Shown piece by piece: positions 21,140 to 32,876 of a stretch of 64,000 bases of DNA. The stretch covers positions 1,750,120-1,814,119 of the forward strand of contig JAESIW010000020.1 of assembly GCA_016802295.1 (NCBI GenBank), given 5' to 3'. Each line of letters starts with the position of its first letter. Positions within the stretch are counted from its first letter, which is position 1. The notes beneath the pieces are model-generated. The model made no database searches and was not told the origin of the DNA. It was given only the letters and a program-made list of their open reading frames with translations. The stretch is from Brachionus rotundiformis. Lineage: Eukaryota > Rotifera > Eurotatoria > Ploima > Brachionidae. Both the position numbers and the translations under genes were made by a program.

Positions 21140-22087
21140 CTACAAATTACCACGTTTTGAACCTTTTACGTCATTTGAATTATTTGTATTCGACGTAGAT
21201 GATTGATTTGCTTTTCTAAGTTGAATCATTGATAAAAATTCATCACGAAAAAGAGAATTAACAATACAGTTTAAATAAAACATTGATCCATAATATAAAT
21301 GATAGATAAGATCAGAAATTAAATAAATTAAATAACTTGTCTCGTCGTCCATTTGTATGTAACTTTCAATCAAAAAAACCAGAGTTATTGGCATATTAAG
21401 CAAAAAAAATAAGAAATTTAAACCAATTGATGTTATGGCAAATTTATAATCTTTGGTAGTAATTTTGTTCAATTTTCGCTTTGAATTAAACAATGCAAAT
21501 ATGGTCGCACCAGTTGGTATGGTCATACAGATAAATGGCATAAGAGTTGAATTGAAAACGTCCATCCACCAGAAAAATTGCAAAGACTCGTCTTGAACAC
21601 AATCTCTTGTAATGTTAGTTTCATTGATAACCAATTCACTAATTATCAGTAATGGAGAATTAAATCCAATATTGAATACAATCAAAACTAATAAAGTTAT
21701 TGCTTGAACTGTTTGATGGGAAAAAAAGAAAATCTTCTGTGGAAATTTTATTTTATAAAATCTATCCAGAGATATTATTACTAGAGTCCAGGCAGATAAA
21801 GGTGTAGCAAAATACAGGCTATACTCACTCACTTTGCAAGTAAAATTTGATATGGTCACAAAATCAAAATTAATTTTATCTTTTAGAAATTCTCGAATAG
21901 AATGAATAATTATTAATGAGTCAATAAATGTTTTAAAAATAAAATAAACCCAAACAGAGTTTTTTGTTCGCATTCTTTTTCGCGAATAAACACATAGACT
22001 GATAATGTTTCCCAAAAGACCAAACGTGAACACGAAAGGTCCAGCAACAATCAAAAATTCCTTTATAATTATTTCTACATCAACCAT
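21140..22087 (-). CDS. Rhodopsin-like GPCR, paralogue B
   Basis: Intronless 315-aa class A receptor, homologous end to end with the gene at 7528-8451. Same landmarks: GN in helix 1 (26-27), Cys84 and Cys163, SLDRF with DRF at 108-110, LNMPI in helix 6, NCIVNSLF in helix 7, and the shared segments GFNSPL and TKDYKFAITSI. The C-terminus is Ser/Asn-rich. Both copies lie on the minus strand 12.7 kb apart, separated by the larger receptor gene, so the three form a loose receptor cluster. The ligand is unknown. Confidence 0.8.
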   Translation of the reverse strand: MVDVEIIIKEFLIVAGPFVFTFGLLGNIISLCVYSRKRMRTKNSVWVYFIFKTFIDSLIIIHSIREFLKDKINFDFVTISNFTCKVSEYSLYFATPLSAWTLVIISLDRFYKIKFPQKIFFFSHQTVQAITLLVLIVFNIGFNSPLLIISELVINETNITRDCVQDESLQFFWWMDVFNSTLMPFICMTIPTGATIFALFNSKRKLNKITTKDYKFAITSIGLNFLFFLLNMPITLVFLIESYIQMDDETSYLIYLISDLIYHLYYGSMFYLNCIVNSLFRDEFLSMIQLRKANQSSTSNTNNSNDVKGSKRGNL

Positions 22088-22992
22088 TTAAATTCTAGTG
22101 AAAAAAAATTGTAAAGTAGCTTATTTATAATTTATAAATAAAGTAAAATTAAAAAAGACGAATCTTTATTTAATAGAAATAATTTTAAAAGAGGAAACTG
22201 CTTAATATCCTTGAATGTAAGGATTTTTTATTGCTTAAGCCCCAAAGCGAACTTGTAAAATAATTTTTATATTAAGAATTATGTTTCAAGAATATATTCC
22301 TTCCAATATTTTAGATGATATTTCCTCAAGATATAAAAAATCAAAGTGAATAAAAAAAACCAAAATGTATCATTGAGTATACAGAGAAACTAAAAATTAT
22401 TTCTAATTATGTGATGCTAGAGTGAATTTAGTTAATATTTTATGAAACAAAACATTTGAGTATTCTTCATAAAAATTTAGTTTTCTCTTAAAAATTCAGT
22501 CGTTTAAATAAATAAAAATATATAAAAATTTTAATTTTCTCGTTAATTAATTTTCATTTAACTCAACCTTCGAAGAAATAAAATAACAACAAAACAGATC
22601 AGACAACTTTATTTAATTGTTAGATTTATTTGTCTAATTTCAATACTTAATAAATCTAATCAATTGAAAACCTGAATAAAATCTTTGAAAAAATTCACAA
22701 GATTATAAAATAATACTGAAATTTTGGATTAAATTTATGACTGTTGCTTATTATTTGATCTAAATCTAGAATAATTCATCTTAGATTCAAAATCATTTGT
22801 TAAGAATTTTTAATTTAATAAAATATATGAAAATTGCCAAATAAACAAAAATGATGTTATTCCGCTTTTTTAAGCTGTTAAACCAAGAATAATGTAAAGT
22901 GTCTATAGGAAACTGTTTTATAATAAGTTTTTTTTAATCGTTTTTATTTATGCTTTTGATTTTCTAAAATAGTTTTAAAAATTCTATTTTGA
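22088..22992. other. AT-rich intergenic stretch
   Basis: No supported feature other than the 3' flank of the glutaredoxin gene. Confidence 0.4.
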
Positions 22993-23508
22993 TCACTCTT
23001 GCAATTTTGACTTGATTCCAATTTTGCTCAATTCATCAATAAGTTCTCCGCCGCGATGCATCTCAAGCAAAATATCACATCCGCCAATAAATTCACCTTT
23101 TAAAAATATTTGAGGTATTGTTGGCCAATTTGAGTATTCTTTTATTCCGCTGCGGATGTCCTCATCAGCCAAAACATTATATGATTTAAATTTGACTCCG
23201 TGCATGTTCAAAATGTCAACCACTGCTTTGCTGAAACCACACATAGGTTGATCTGCAGTACCTTTTATGAAAATAACCACATCCTCGCTTTTGACCATTT
23301 CATCGAGTTTTTGCTTTGATTCGGTTGAATATCTTGCCAATGTATTTGGTTTTATTGGTAGCAACTTTGCTTGTGAGACTTTGAAGCTTTGAGAGCTCAA
23401 AACTTGGTTTAATTTGGTCATGTTAGTAGAGAAGCATCTATTCATCAATTTGAATGAGGATGATGAAGCTCTCATCGACAAAATTAGACTTTTTGATACC
23501 ATAGACAT
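22993..23508 (-). CDS. GLRX5: Mitochondrial monothiol glutaredoxin 5
   Basis: Intronless 171-aa protein. Residues 1 to about 60 are Ser/Arg/Lys-rich without acids, fitting a mitochondrial targeting sequence. The glutaredoxin fold follows with KGT (82-84), the monothiol active site CGFS (90-93), WPTIPQIF (128-135) and GGCD (142-145), which bind glutathione. The family transfers [2Fe-2S] clusters from the ISCU scaffold in mitochondria and supports later Fe-S and haem synthesis. The gene is head to head with ANAPC11, 152 bp between start codons, so the two may share a promoter. Confidence 0.95.
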   Translation of the reverse strand: MSMVSKSLILSMRASSSSFKLMNRCFSTNMTKLNQVLSSQSFKVSQAKLLPIKPNTLARYSTESKQKLDEMVKSEDVVIFIKGTADQPMCGFSKAVVDILNMHGVKFKSYNVLADEDIRSGIKEYSNWPTIPQIFLKGEFIGGCDILLEMHRGGELIDELSKIGIKSKLQE

Positions 23509-23660
23509 TTTTTATAATTTTAGCTAGTAAGAAATTAAAATGGTTATAAAAGTTTCATTTTTTATGTAATGTTTCAAGGAATATCAAAACAAAATGTTAA
23601 ATTAAAACTGATAATTTAATAAACAAAGTAATAATATATAATTTTTTCTTAAACTTAAAG
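23509..23660. promoter_or_regulatory. Shared divergent promoter region of GLRX5 and ANAPC11
   Basis: 152 bp lie between the ATG of GLRX5 (minus) and the ATG of ANAPC11 (plus). Both 5' UTRs and promoters must fit here or overlap the genes. No specific element is identified. Confidence 0.5.
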
Positions 23661-24032
23661 ATGAAAGTAACAATCAAAGGGTAAGCAATACGATTTATGT
23701 TTGTATTAATTGGTTTAAAGCAGAGAATATTGTTAGATACACTGGGGTAGCTGTGTGGAAATGGGTGGCAAATGATGACACATGTGGAATCTGTCGAATG
23801 CCATTTGACTCTTGCTGCAATGATTGCAAGTATCCTGGTGATGATTGTCCTTTAGTAAATCAACAAATAAAAAATAAACAATTTTAGCTAAAAAATTATT
23901 ATTTCATAGGTATGGGGTCAATGCTCACATTGTTTTCATATGCACTGCATTATGAAATGGGTTAATGGCCATCAAAAATCAAATCAATCTTGCCCTATGT
24001 GTCGACAAGCTTGGAAAATAAAAGAAAAATAG
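23661..24032 (+). CDS. ANAPC11: Anaphase-promoting complex RING subunit APC11
   Basis: Three small exons (23661-23680, 23737-23854, 23910-24032) join in frame to 86 aa; human APC11 has 84. The product starts MKVTIKGYTGVAVWKWVAND and has the full RING-H2 set: CGIC, the CC..C insert, CPLVWGQCSHCFHMHC and CPMCRQAW. APC11 is the catalytic RING subunit that, with APC2, recruits the ubiquitin-conjugating enzyme in the APC/C to drive mitotic exit. Introns are 56 and 55 bp with GT-AG ends. Confidence 0.93.
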
Positions 24033-24474
24033 TCTTATCAAAACTGAATGTATAATGTATAATTTTTAATAAATACTGTTTAAAATTCGTTTTCAATCAA
24101 TTTACAATTAATAAATTTTAAATAATAAATCATTTTTGATTAAAAAATTGAAAAAACTTTAAAATTTACTTCATTTTATAAATAGTTAAATTTGATTTTT
24201 TTATATTATTAAATAAAAATAATACCAATGTTAGTGAGCTTCCTTGGTCAATGAAAAAATTCCAAGGTTCTTTGGGAACTAATTAGGCATAGATTTCAAT
24301 TTTTTAATAGATTATATAATAGATAGATTTATAATTTTCTTAACTTTATATTATAATATTTTTGCTTAAATTATTAAAATTAAGATTTAAATATTAATAT
24401 AAAAAAAATTACATGTGCTAAAAATTTTAGTATAAGTTTATTTTTATTCAAATTCAAAAGAGTAAATTAATAAC
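24033..24474. other. AT-rich intergenic stretch
   Basis: 442 bp between ANAPC11 and NSA2 on the same strand; no feature seen. Confidence 0.45.
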
Positions 24475-25420
24475 ATGGTAAAATTTTTTTTTATAAAAAT
24501 CTATCAAAATTGTACTTATGGTAAATAATTTAGCCGCAAAACGAGCACATTGAATTACATCGAAAGCGACATGGCTATCGCTTTGATTATTTCGAAAGGA
24601 AACGAAAGAAAGAAAGCCGTTTGGTACATCAACGTGCTTTTAAAGCCAAAAAATTAAGAGGAATCAAGTAGCTTAAATTATTGACCAATATATCAAACTT
24701 AGATTTAAATGTTCTTTTTAAAGAGCCAAAATATTCAATAAGCAACGTTATAATGAAAAAGTACAGATGAAAAAAACGTAATTTCATTAATTTAATTGAT
24801 TAAAAAAAGTTAATATTTAATTATTTAGCATAAAAGCTCATGAGGAAAAGCAAACAAAGCAAAAGAGTACTGAAAATGTCCAAGAAGGTGCTGTACCAGC
24901 TTACTTATTGGATCGTGAGAAACAAAATAGAGCAAAAGTTTTGTCCAATATGATAAAACAAAAACGAAAAGAAAAGGCCGGAAAATGGGAAGTTCCATTG
25001 CCTAAAGTAAAAGCTGTAAGTGACAGCGAAGTTTTCAAAGTGGTCAAAACCGGAAAGTCGAAAAAGAAAGCGTGGAAGCGTATGGTCACAAAGCCGTGTT
25101 TTGTTGGCGAAAATTTCACTCGTAAACCACCTAAATTCGAACGTTTTATCAGGCCAATGGGCTTGAGATACTCTAAGGCTCACGTAACACATCCTGAATT
25201 GAAAGCAACGTTTTGTCTACCAATTATAGGTGTAAAAAAAAATCCAAGCTCAGCACTTTTCACCTCATTGGGTGTGTTAACTAAAGGTACTATAATTGAA
25301 GTCAATATAAGTGAGTTAGGTCTCGTAACACAAGGTGGTAAAGTTGTTTGGGGTAAATATGCTCAAATAACTAACAATCCAGAAAATGATGGATGCATCA
25401 ACGCTGTTTTATTGGTTTAA
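24475..25420 (+). CDS. NSA2: Ribosome biogenesis protein NSA2
   Basis: Four exons: 24475-24477 (the ATG alone as coding sequence), 24534-24667, 24724-24777 and 24829-25420. They join to exactly 260 aa, the length of human NSA2. The product runs M-PQNEHIELHRKRHGYR, AKIFNKQRYNEKVQMKK, then the strongly conserved GAVPAYLLDRE, KQKRKEKAGKWEVPLPKV, RKPPKFERFIRPMGL and NNPENDGCINAVLLV. NSA2 (TINP1) is an assembly factor of the pre-60S particle in the nucleolus and is needed for 27S pre-rRNA processing. It shares its C-terminal domain with ribosomal protein eS8. Introns are 51-56 bp. Confidence 0.93.
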
Positions 25421-26149
25421 AATTGTATTTATCTGAAAATAAAATGAATAAAAAATTAATCTTTTTCAATTATTAGCAAAAATAACACAAAAAAATAGTT
25501 AAAAAAGTCTCTTTTTTAAGACCAAATAAATAAAATTTCGCTAAGATGTTTATTTAAGATCTTGAACATAATTCTTATTCAGATTCTGAGCTTTTGTTGG
25601 ATAGAATTCTTATCGAAGGTAATGATTTTAAATTTAAATTCCTTAAAAAACTTTCAGCTTGGTATAGTTTTAATAAGTTACTCAGGCTTATTGGGCTAAT
25701 TTTTTAAAATGTAATAAAACTTAAATTTAAGATAATTTATCATTTATCATCATGATTAAAAAGTTGAAAAATGTCTGACAAATGCATTTCTGTTCATTCC
25801 AATTGACTACCATCTCTTCTCCATTTGATAGAGTCAAGATCCAAACAATAAAAGCTCTCTTTTAATTGTCCAAAGGTGTTCTAGCACAATTCTTTGTCAT
25901 TGCTAATTTCTTCTTTCCTTGCCTTTGATTTTACTTCAATTGGTTTTGGTATTTAGTTGTTTTTTAATAGGAAAGTGTTTTTCATAATCAAAATATTCTT
26001 TAATCTCAATTTTTATTTCATCTAATAGCCTGTTTGATTCTTGTTAATTGCCATGGTCATGTTTATCTTGTTTTCGAAAAGAATGACATCGCCACTGTAG
26101 CTATCAAATAATAAGCTTATTATCAAGTTTTTACTAGATATTATGTTTT
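25421..26149. other. Intergenic stretch
   Basis: No gene is supported. A short open stretch near 25555-25620 (reading DLEHNSYSDSELLLDR) has a coding-like make-up, but lies between stops and has no visible partner exon. Confidence 0.35.
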
Positions 26150-27190
26150 TTTTCCTTATTCACTCCTTGTGGAGCATAGGGTCATTATTTTTGATTTCCA
26201 CTCAAGTCGATCTTTTGCCCTTATCCTTGCTTTTCCCCATGTCATTCCCATTTCAATGAGCTCTTTCGTGATTGTTGACCTCCATGTTCTTGCTGGTCGT
26301 CCTACCTTACATCGTCCTTGAGGTGTCCATTGAAGGGCCCTTTTCATTCTAAGTACATGCCCAAGCGATCGCAGCCTTCTGTTCTTAATGCATTGACTTA
26401 ATGGCACTGATTTTGTCATTCTGTATAGGTCACAATTCGACAATGTCTCAGGACAGTGTATCCCGAGAATCCTCCGCAGGCTTCCAGTGTGGAAGGTGTT
26501 AACGCTTTTTCTGTCAGATTCATTCATGCCCCAACAATCACTTCCGTACATCAATGTAACTTTTACTTCACTGTTGTATAGTTTAAGTTTTGTTTCTTTG
26601 CTGTAGCTTTTTGATTTCCATGCTGGTCGGAGTCTAGCAAAGACAATCTTTGCTTAAGCAAGTCTATTCTTAATGCCTCTGTGAGTTCTCAACGTTGTAC
26701 TGATAGTGCTACCTAGGTATGTGAATTCATTTACACACTCGATTTGTGTACCATCGATGGTGATGCACCTAACTTTCTTTTTGGCTCCATTAATTTCGAT
26801 GCCGGTTAGTTTAGCATTGTTCGTCAAGTGTCTTCATATGCATATTTGCTTCTGTATTAGATATTAGCATCAGATCATCCGCAAAGTCTAAATATTCAAG
26901 TTTTGCAATTAATCCCCATCGGATACCTCTCGCACTAACAGTTGTTTTCTTCATGACATAGTCAATTAATATTAGGAATAGTGTCGGAGAGAGAACGCAC
27001 CCTTATCTGACTGTACACACTTTGAAACTCTCAGATTTTCCTTTTTTCAGAATCACGAAATTCTCGTAGAAGAGTTTTATCAAGTTAACTATCTTCTGTG
27101 GTAGGCTATAATATCCTAATATAGCCCATAAGTTTTCTCTGTGTATACTATCAAAGGCTTTATTGAAGTCAATGAAGTTTAGATACAAGG
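26150..27190 (-). mobile_element. 5'-truncated, frameshifted non-LTR retrotransposon (RT and C-terminal tail)
   Basis: Minus-strand pieces in the right order: RT finger/palm FIDFNKAFDSIHRENLW (27003-27188), the catalytic FADD box in LEYLDFADDLMLI (about 26858-26902), and the LINE tail from MYGSDCW through SLGHVLRM and GRPARTW to TLCSTR (26156-26554). Frames shift between the blocks, and the endonuclease and RT N-terminus are missing, so the copy is dead. The tail type is that of endonuclease-reverse transcriptase elements common in aquatic invertebrates. Confidence 0.88.
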
Positions 27191-27871
27191 GCAGATATTA
27201 TGTTACTCAAGCAAATATTAATATAAAAGCTTTAGATATTTTTTTAAATTTTTGCTCTAAAATATTTTATAAATTTTATAAAAGAACTTTAAACATTTAT
27301 CTACAACACTAACATAAAAGATAAATATTTAAGCAGTAAATTCTAAAGAATTTTCCGTTACAATTGATTATTATTAGTTGATAATTTTATGTTATGAGAG
27401 AATTTCGGTTTTTTTAATTCAAAATATCTATTATTTAATATAAATAAAAAAATTTAAATACAAATGTAAGAAGGAAATTAATATATTAAACTTTGAAAAA
27501 GAAAATAATTTTTATGATTTAATGTTAATTTTATTTTCCTTATTATGATATTTAGAGAAGATTTTTTTTGAATACAATAAATAAAAAAATACAATTTAAA
27601 AATTCATAAAAAACCAGATCTACCGAAAGTGGACAATAAAACCGTCTAGGCCAACAAGATAATACATTCAGTTTAGATGAAGCTTAGCGTCATAATAAAA
27701 ACCTTAAAAAATTTAAATTTTAATTTTTATGCTGCATACGTCTTATTAAGACAATCAATCAGCTAATATCCGCTAGCTTATGCATATACTCTTATCATTT
27801 TGTTAAGGATATGATAAATCATGTGGCTTAATATTTAGATTTTATAGTTGTTTTATTTTTTAGTGTTCGAA
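27191..27871. other. AT-rich intergenic stretch and CCDC47 5' region
   Basis: Nothing coding is supported. A T-rich tract ending in AG at 27862-27863 lies just before the CCDC47 start and looks like an acceptor for a 5' UTR intron or spliced leader. Confidence 0.45.
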
Positions 27872-29320
27872 ATGAGAATATTAATTGTCTTATGCTTGAT
27901 TGGTATAGCTTTGGCAAAGCTGCAATCTGAAGATGATTTTGATGAATTTGATTTTGTGGACGAAACTCCGACAACTACCACCAAACCACCACAGATTTTG
28001 CCTGACGAAACTATTGAAGAAGATTTTGACGATGAACCTGTGAGCGAAAAAACTCCTACAAAGCCGTCAGTAGACATTGATAATGAAGAATTTGAACACT
28101 TTTTTGACGATGAGGAATTCGAAAATCCAACTCAATCGTCCAAGAAAAAAGAAGAGCCACTTAATTTAAAAATTGCTCAAGTGCCCACTCATTTAATGTC
28201 TAATGGAAATTGGACTAATTACGTCTATGAAATAGTTATGTTAACTATAATCACTATTTATTTGGTATTTTATTTAGTTGGAAAATCAAAAAATAACCGT
28301 TTGGCGAATGCCTGGTACCAAGCCAATCGAGATTTGCTTGAAAAAAATTTTGCTTTAGTTGGTGACGATGGTCAATCACCTGAGATTAGCGCAAATTCAG
28401 AACAAGGAACATTTATTAAAGATTCAGACAATTCTTATGGGCTGTGGTGTTCAGGACGGCAAGGATGTGATGGTCTACTCATTCAACTTAAACTAGTTAA
28501 ACGCCAGGACCTAATAAATGGAGTTGTGATGCAAATGATCAAACCAAAATCAGATCAAATTATTTTTTCTGTCGAATATCCAAATAAAGAGGACATTGAC
28601 AGTTTTGTATTTTGTTTAACTGGTAAAAAACAATCTCAACAAATGTACAATGATTATCAAGATCTGTCAAATTTTTGTGTGGAAAAAAAGCTCTCAAATT
28701 CTGTACAATCGCAATTTGTTGATCTTCTGTCTGCTCAAGTAAATCAAAAATATGTTATTCTAAATGAAATTGGAGAAGTTCCAAACTTAATTTTGGACAA
28801 GACTGTATGTGCATTCATGAACAAATATCCCGAAATGGTCGATTTTATCCTTGTGTCCGATCAATACACAGGTTTTAGGTCGCAGAATGACGAACAGGCA
28901 TTGGTCGTGGACAGTACTTGTCTCGGATTACCAAAGTCAAAGTCAGTGCTGGTAATAAGCTTCAATGTGCCTGGCAAAGGGATGAACATAGGACCTGAAG
29001 ATATGGAAAATATGCTGCCTGCTCTTCAACTGGCATTGTACTTGATAGATAGAGTACCAAGAATTCGACTAAGCAAAGAAGCTAAGGCTAAAGCAATTAA
29101 AAAGCGAAAGGACATTAGCGAGCACTTAATGAAGTTGAAGCATAAAGAAAGGCAAGAAGCGGCCATGCTTAGGAAAGAAGAGAAGCGTAGAGCTGAAAAA
29201 GAAAAAATAATGAATGAGTCGGATCCGGAAAAGCAAAAAAAAATGGAAGAAAAAGAACTTAAACGAGAAAAGAAAAAAAACATGACCAAAATGAAACAAG
29301 TCAAAATTATGTCAATGTGA
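27872..29320 (+). CDS. CCDC47: CCDC47 (calumin), ER membrane PAT-complex subunit
   Basis: 482-aa single-exon protein; human CCDC47 is 483 aa. The start is the ATG after the acceptor-like AG, giving a clean signal peptide MRILIVLCLIGIALAKL. A lumenal acidic segment rich in Asp/Glu binds calcium in this family. One transmembrane helix follows (about 118-138, in NWTNYVYEIVMLTIITIYLVF), then the conserved KNNRLANAWYQANRDLLEKNF domain in the cytosol. The C-terminus is a highly charged Lys/Glu coiled coil. CCDC47 pairs with Asterix as the PAT complex, which shields transmembrane helices during multipass protein insertion at the Sec61 translocon. Confidence 0.93.
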   Translation: MRILIVLCLIGIALAKLQSEDDFDEFDFVDETPTTTTKPPQILPDETIEEDFDDEPVSEKTPTKPSVDIDNEEFEHFFDDEEFENPTQSSKKKEEPLNLKIAQVPTHLMSNGNWTNYVYEIVMLTIITIYLVFYLVGKSKNNRLANAWYQANRDLLEKNFALVGDDGQSPEISANSEQGTFIKDSDNSYGLWCSGRQGCDGLLIQLKLVKRQDLINGVVMQMIKPKSDQIIFSVEYPNKEDIDSFVFCLTGKKQSQQMYNDYQDLSNFCVEKKLSNSVQSQFVDLLSAQVNQKYVILNEIGEVPNLILDKTVCAFMNKYPEMVDFILVSDQYTGFRSQNDEQALVVDSTCLGLPKSKSVLVISFNVPGKGMNIGPEDMENMLPALQLALYLIDRVPRIRLSKEAKAKAIKKRKDISEHLMKLKHKERQEAAMLRKEEKRRAEKEKIMNESDPEKQKKMEEKELKREKKKNMTKMKQVKIMSM

Positions 29321-30095
29321 GATGAGATTGTTTGTTCCGATTTATGTTGTCAATTTTATTATCATTCAATAAATTTAAAAAATAAAATAGTTTTTTTTTT
29401 TAATTTTGAAATTAGTGGTAGTTCACTAAAATTTAATCATTGATTAATTGTAAAATTCGATATAAAATAAAAAAATAATTGATTTAGATTTTGAGTTTAA
29501 TTGTATAGCACTTTTCTTTTAAATTTAAATGTTTAAATCTATAAATTGAAATTTAGATAGATAAAAACTGTAAAAATAAATTTTTTTAATAAAAAGATAA
29601 GTTGGGAAAGTAGTTTCAGTTTAATATTGAATTAAGTTTAAATAAATTCTGGATAAATTGAATAAAATTGTTCTTTGTCAGATATTATGGATAAAAAAAA
29701 TTGTAAAAAAATCTCCCCTTCAAGATAATCTATTCCTAATTTTTATTTAATGATCTATAATAAATAAATTAATTTTAATCAATTAAATAGGATGAATTGT
29801 TTATAATTTTTTGTTTCATTTTTTTAAATAAAAAATCAATTTAACAATCAAATCAAATAATTTTATTTATATGACCGATTCGAATTAATTATTTTTATTA
29901 TTTTATAAGATTGATAGATTGATTGCATTTAATTTAAAATTTTTTTCTTAAAAATCCAAATTTTCTAATCAAGAAATTAAAAATAGAAAATGAAAATATA
30001 TTATAAAATATGCTTAAATAAATTAGAATTGAATTTCTGCAAGTTCACATGATAAATAATATATTTTATTATTAATTTTTTTTAGAATTTATTAA
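29321..30095. other. AT-rich intergenic stretch
   Basis: Contains the CCDC47 3' end (AATAAA near 29368 and 29380) and a T-rich tract ending in AG at 30084-30085 before the VPS35 start. No gene is seen. Confidence 0.45.
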
Positions 30096-32876
30096 ATGTC
30101 TCCGATCAGTGATCCAATGAGTTCACAAAACGCAAACCAAGAAAAGCAATTACACGATGCCAAAGCATCTATTAAATTGGATGCTTTAGCCATGAAAAAA
30201 TCTTTGGTAATTGCCTTAAAATAAATTTCTCTCAGATGTTATTATGATTGATTTAGGATAAAGTGGAGCTTCTTGAAGGCGTAAAACATGCATCCGAAAT
30301 GCTTAATAAGTTGTCAAGCTTTGCAAAAATAAATAATACGGATGTTTCTATGAATCTGTCTCCTAAAAACTATTATGAATTATGTAAGCCTTTTAAAAAA
30401 TTAAAAAGATTTAAAGTTTAAATGTTGCTTTACCAGATATTGATGCCACCGATGAATTAATACATTTGGAGACTTTTATGATTGACGAATTTCAGAAAGG
30501 TTTAAAATGCGATGATTTATACGAAATAGTTCAATATGCTTCATCAATAATACCACGATTATATTTATTAATCACTGTCGGTACCGTTTACATTAAAATT
30601 AAGGAATATTCAAGAAAGACGATTCTACGGGATTTGGTTGAAATGTGCAGGGGTGTTCAACATCCTCTTAGGGGTCTTTTTTTGCGAAATTATCTACTTC
30701 AATGCACCAAAAATCTTCTGCCAAATGTTCCAATTGGTGAAGAGCAAGAGGATGATGGAAACATCCAAGACTCAATAGATTTCATTCTCTTGAACTTTTC
30801 AGAAATGAATAAATTGTGGGTTAGAATGCAGCATCAGGGACACACTCGAATGAAAGAGAAGCGTGAACAAGAGCGTAGAGAATTACGCTTATTAGTAGGC
30901 ACCAATCTAGTTCGTCTTTCACAACTTGAATCAATTACAGTCGATTTGTATTCAACAAATGTATTACCCAAAGTTTTAGAACAAGTCATAAACTGTAATG
31001 ATGAAATAGCTCAAGAATATTTGATGGAATGCATTATACAGGTATTCCCAGATGAATTTCACATACAAACATTGGAAACATTCCTTGTAGCTTGTACCAA
31101 TTTAAATGAAGATGTCAATATTCGTAATATTGTTACATCTTTAGTTGATAGATTTATCAAGACACCAGTAAAATTGGATGCAGATTTAACACCAGATCAA
31201 CCAACTATATTTGAAATTTTTTCAAGAAAAATTTCTGATATTATAAGTGTAAATTTAAGAAAAATTTCGAGATATTTTTTTGAATTTTTTTTAAATTTTA
31301 AGTCAAGACCAAATATGCCTGTCCAAGATATCGTTGCTTTACACACAACTGTGTTAAATTTGGCAATTAAATGTTATCCAGATAGAATTGATTATGTGGA
31401 TAAAATTTTAGAAATAACAGACACTATATTCAATACAATGAATCTTGACCAGTAAGTGTCTAACTTAGTATAAGTTTCAAAAATTGAGAGCTATAAGATA
31501 TTAAATTTTTTAATGCTATATAATTTTTTTTCAAGATAAAAAAATATTCAAAAAATTAAACAAAAATTAATTTTTATTTAAAGTATTCAGTCAAGTTCAC
31601 AAATTTCAAAAGAACTGATTAAAATGCTGAAAATTCCGATCGATTTGTATAAGAATGTTTTGAATCTTTTGCAAATCAAGCATTATACAGCATTGTATGA
31701 ACACTTGGATTATGTAGGTCGTAAAACAATGTGCCAATACTTGCTTAACAATGCTTTGGAGCATGAAACCGAAATAACTACTCCTGATGAGGCTGAAGGC
31801 CTTCTACAACTAATAAATCCATTAATTGTAGATCCTAGTGATAAACCTGCTGATTACGAGCAAGATGCTGAAGATTTCATTGAAGAGCAAACATTGGTCG
31901 CTCGTTTGGTTCATTTGATGCAGTCGTCCAATTTAGATGAACAATTTTTGATTCTGAATTTGGTTCGAAAACACTTTGGTACTTCGACTAAAGAGCGAAT
32001 AAGATTTACATTACCACCAGTCGTCTTTAGAGCCTATGAATTGGCTTATAATTATAAAAAAATAGCTGATGCAGACCAAAAATGGGATAAAAAATGTGAC
32101 AAAATTTTCAAATTTTGTTTTCAAACAATAAATGCTTTGATTAAAGCAGAACTTCCTGCTGAATTAGCTTTTAGACTTTTCCTTAATGGGGCTTTGACAC
32201 TGAGTGAAATAGCTTACGATGCCTGTGAGAATATTACCTACGAGTTCATTAGTCAAGCAATTGCACTCTATGATGATGACATAGCTACCAATAAATATAA
32301 TTCAATTTCTTTAATAATTGGTACGTGCCAGAAAATTTTGCACATTTTTGGCGAGGAGAACTGTGACTCATTGAGACAAAATTGCGTTACTAGAGCAGCT
32401 AAGATGTTGAAAAAACCAGACCAATGTCGAGCTGTAGCTCTTTGTGCTAATTTATTTTGGAACTGTGGTACACGAAATCATGATGGAATTTCAATGAGAG
32501 ATGGTCAAAAAGTAAATGAGTGTCTAAAAAAATGTTTAAAAATAGCAGCTCAATGTGTAGATCCAAACGCCCAATTCGAACTACATGTGGAGATATTGAA
32601 CTATTTCATTCAATATTTTGTGGCTCACAATGAAAATGTAAGATTTGTATAATTTATTTTCTGTTATAAAAACTGTTTAAAGAAGTCAAATATTATTTTT
32701 ATAATTTTATTTTTTAGATCACAATTGAAATGTTAAATGATTTGATTGCAAAGATTAAGCAAGATAAATCAGGTTTGGATCAATCGAATGAAAGTGAGAT
32801 GGTAGTTGAACAGTTTAATCGCACTCTAAATTATATAAAAGATAGACCCACCATTTTTTCTGATATATTGGTCTAA
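30096..32876 (+). CDS. VPS35: Retromer subunit VPS35
   Basis: Five exons (30096-30206, 30257-30383, 30437-31451, 31584-32637, 32718-32876) join through GT-AG introns to 821 aa; human VPS35 has 796. The N-terminus holds the conserved PRLYLLITVG and the nearly invariant DLVEMCRGVQHPLRGLFLRNYLLQC block that contacts VPS26. The remainder is the helical HEAT-like solenoid, and the end (NRTLNYIKDRP) belongs to the VPS29-binding part. Retromer recycles cargo from endosomes to the Golgi and plasma membrane. All joints keep frame, so the gene looks intact. Confidence 0.94.
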
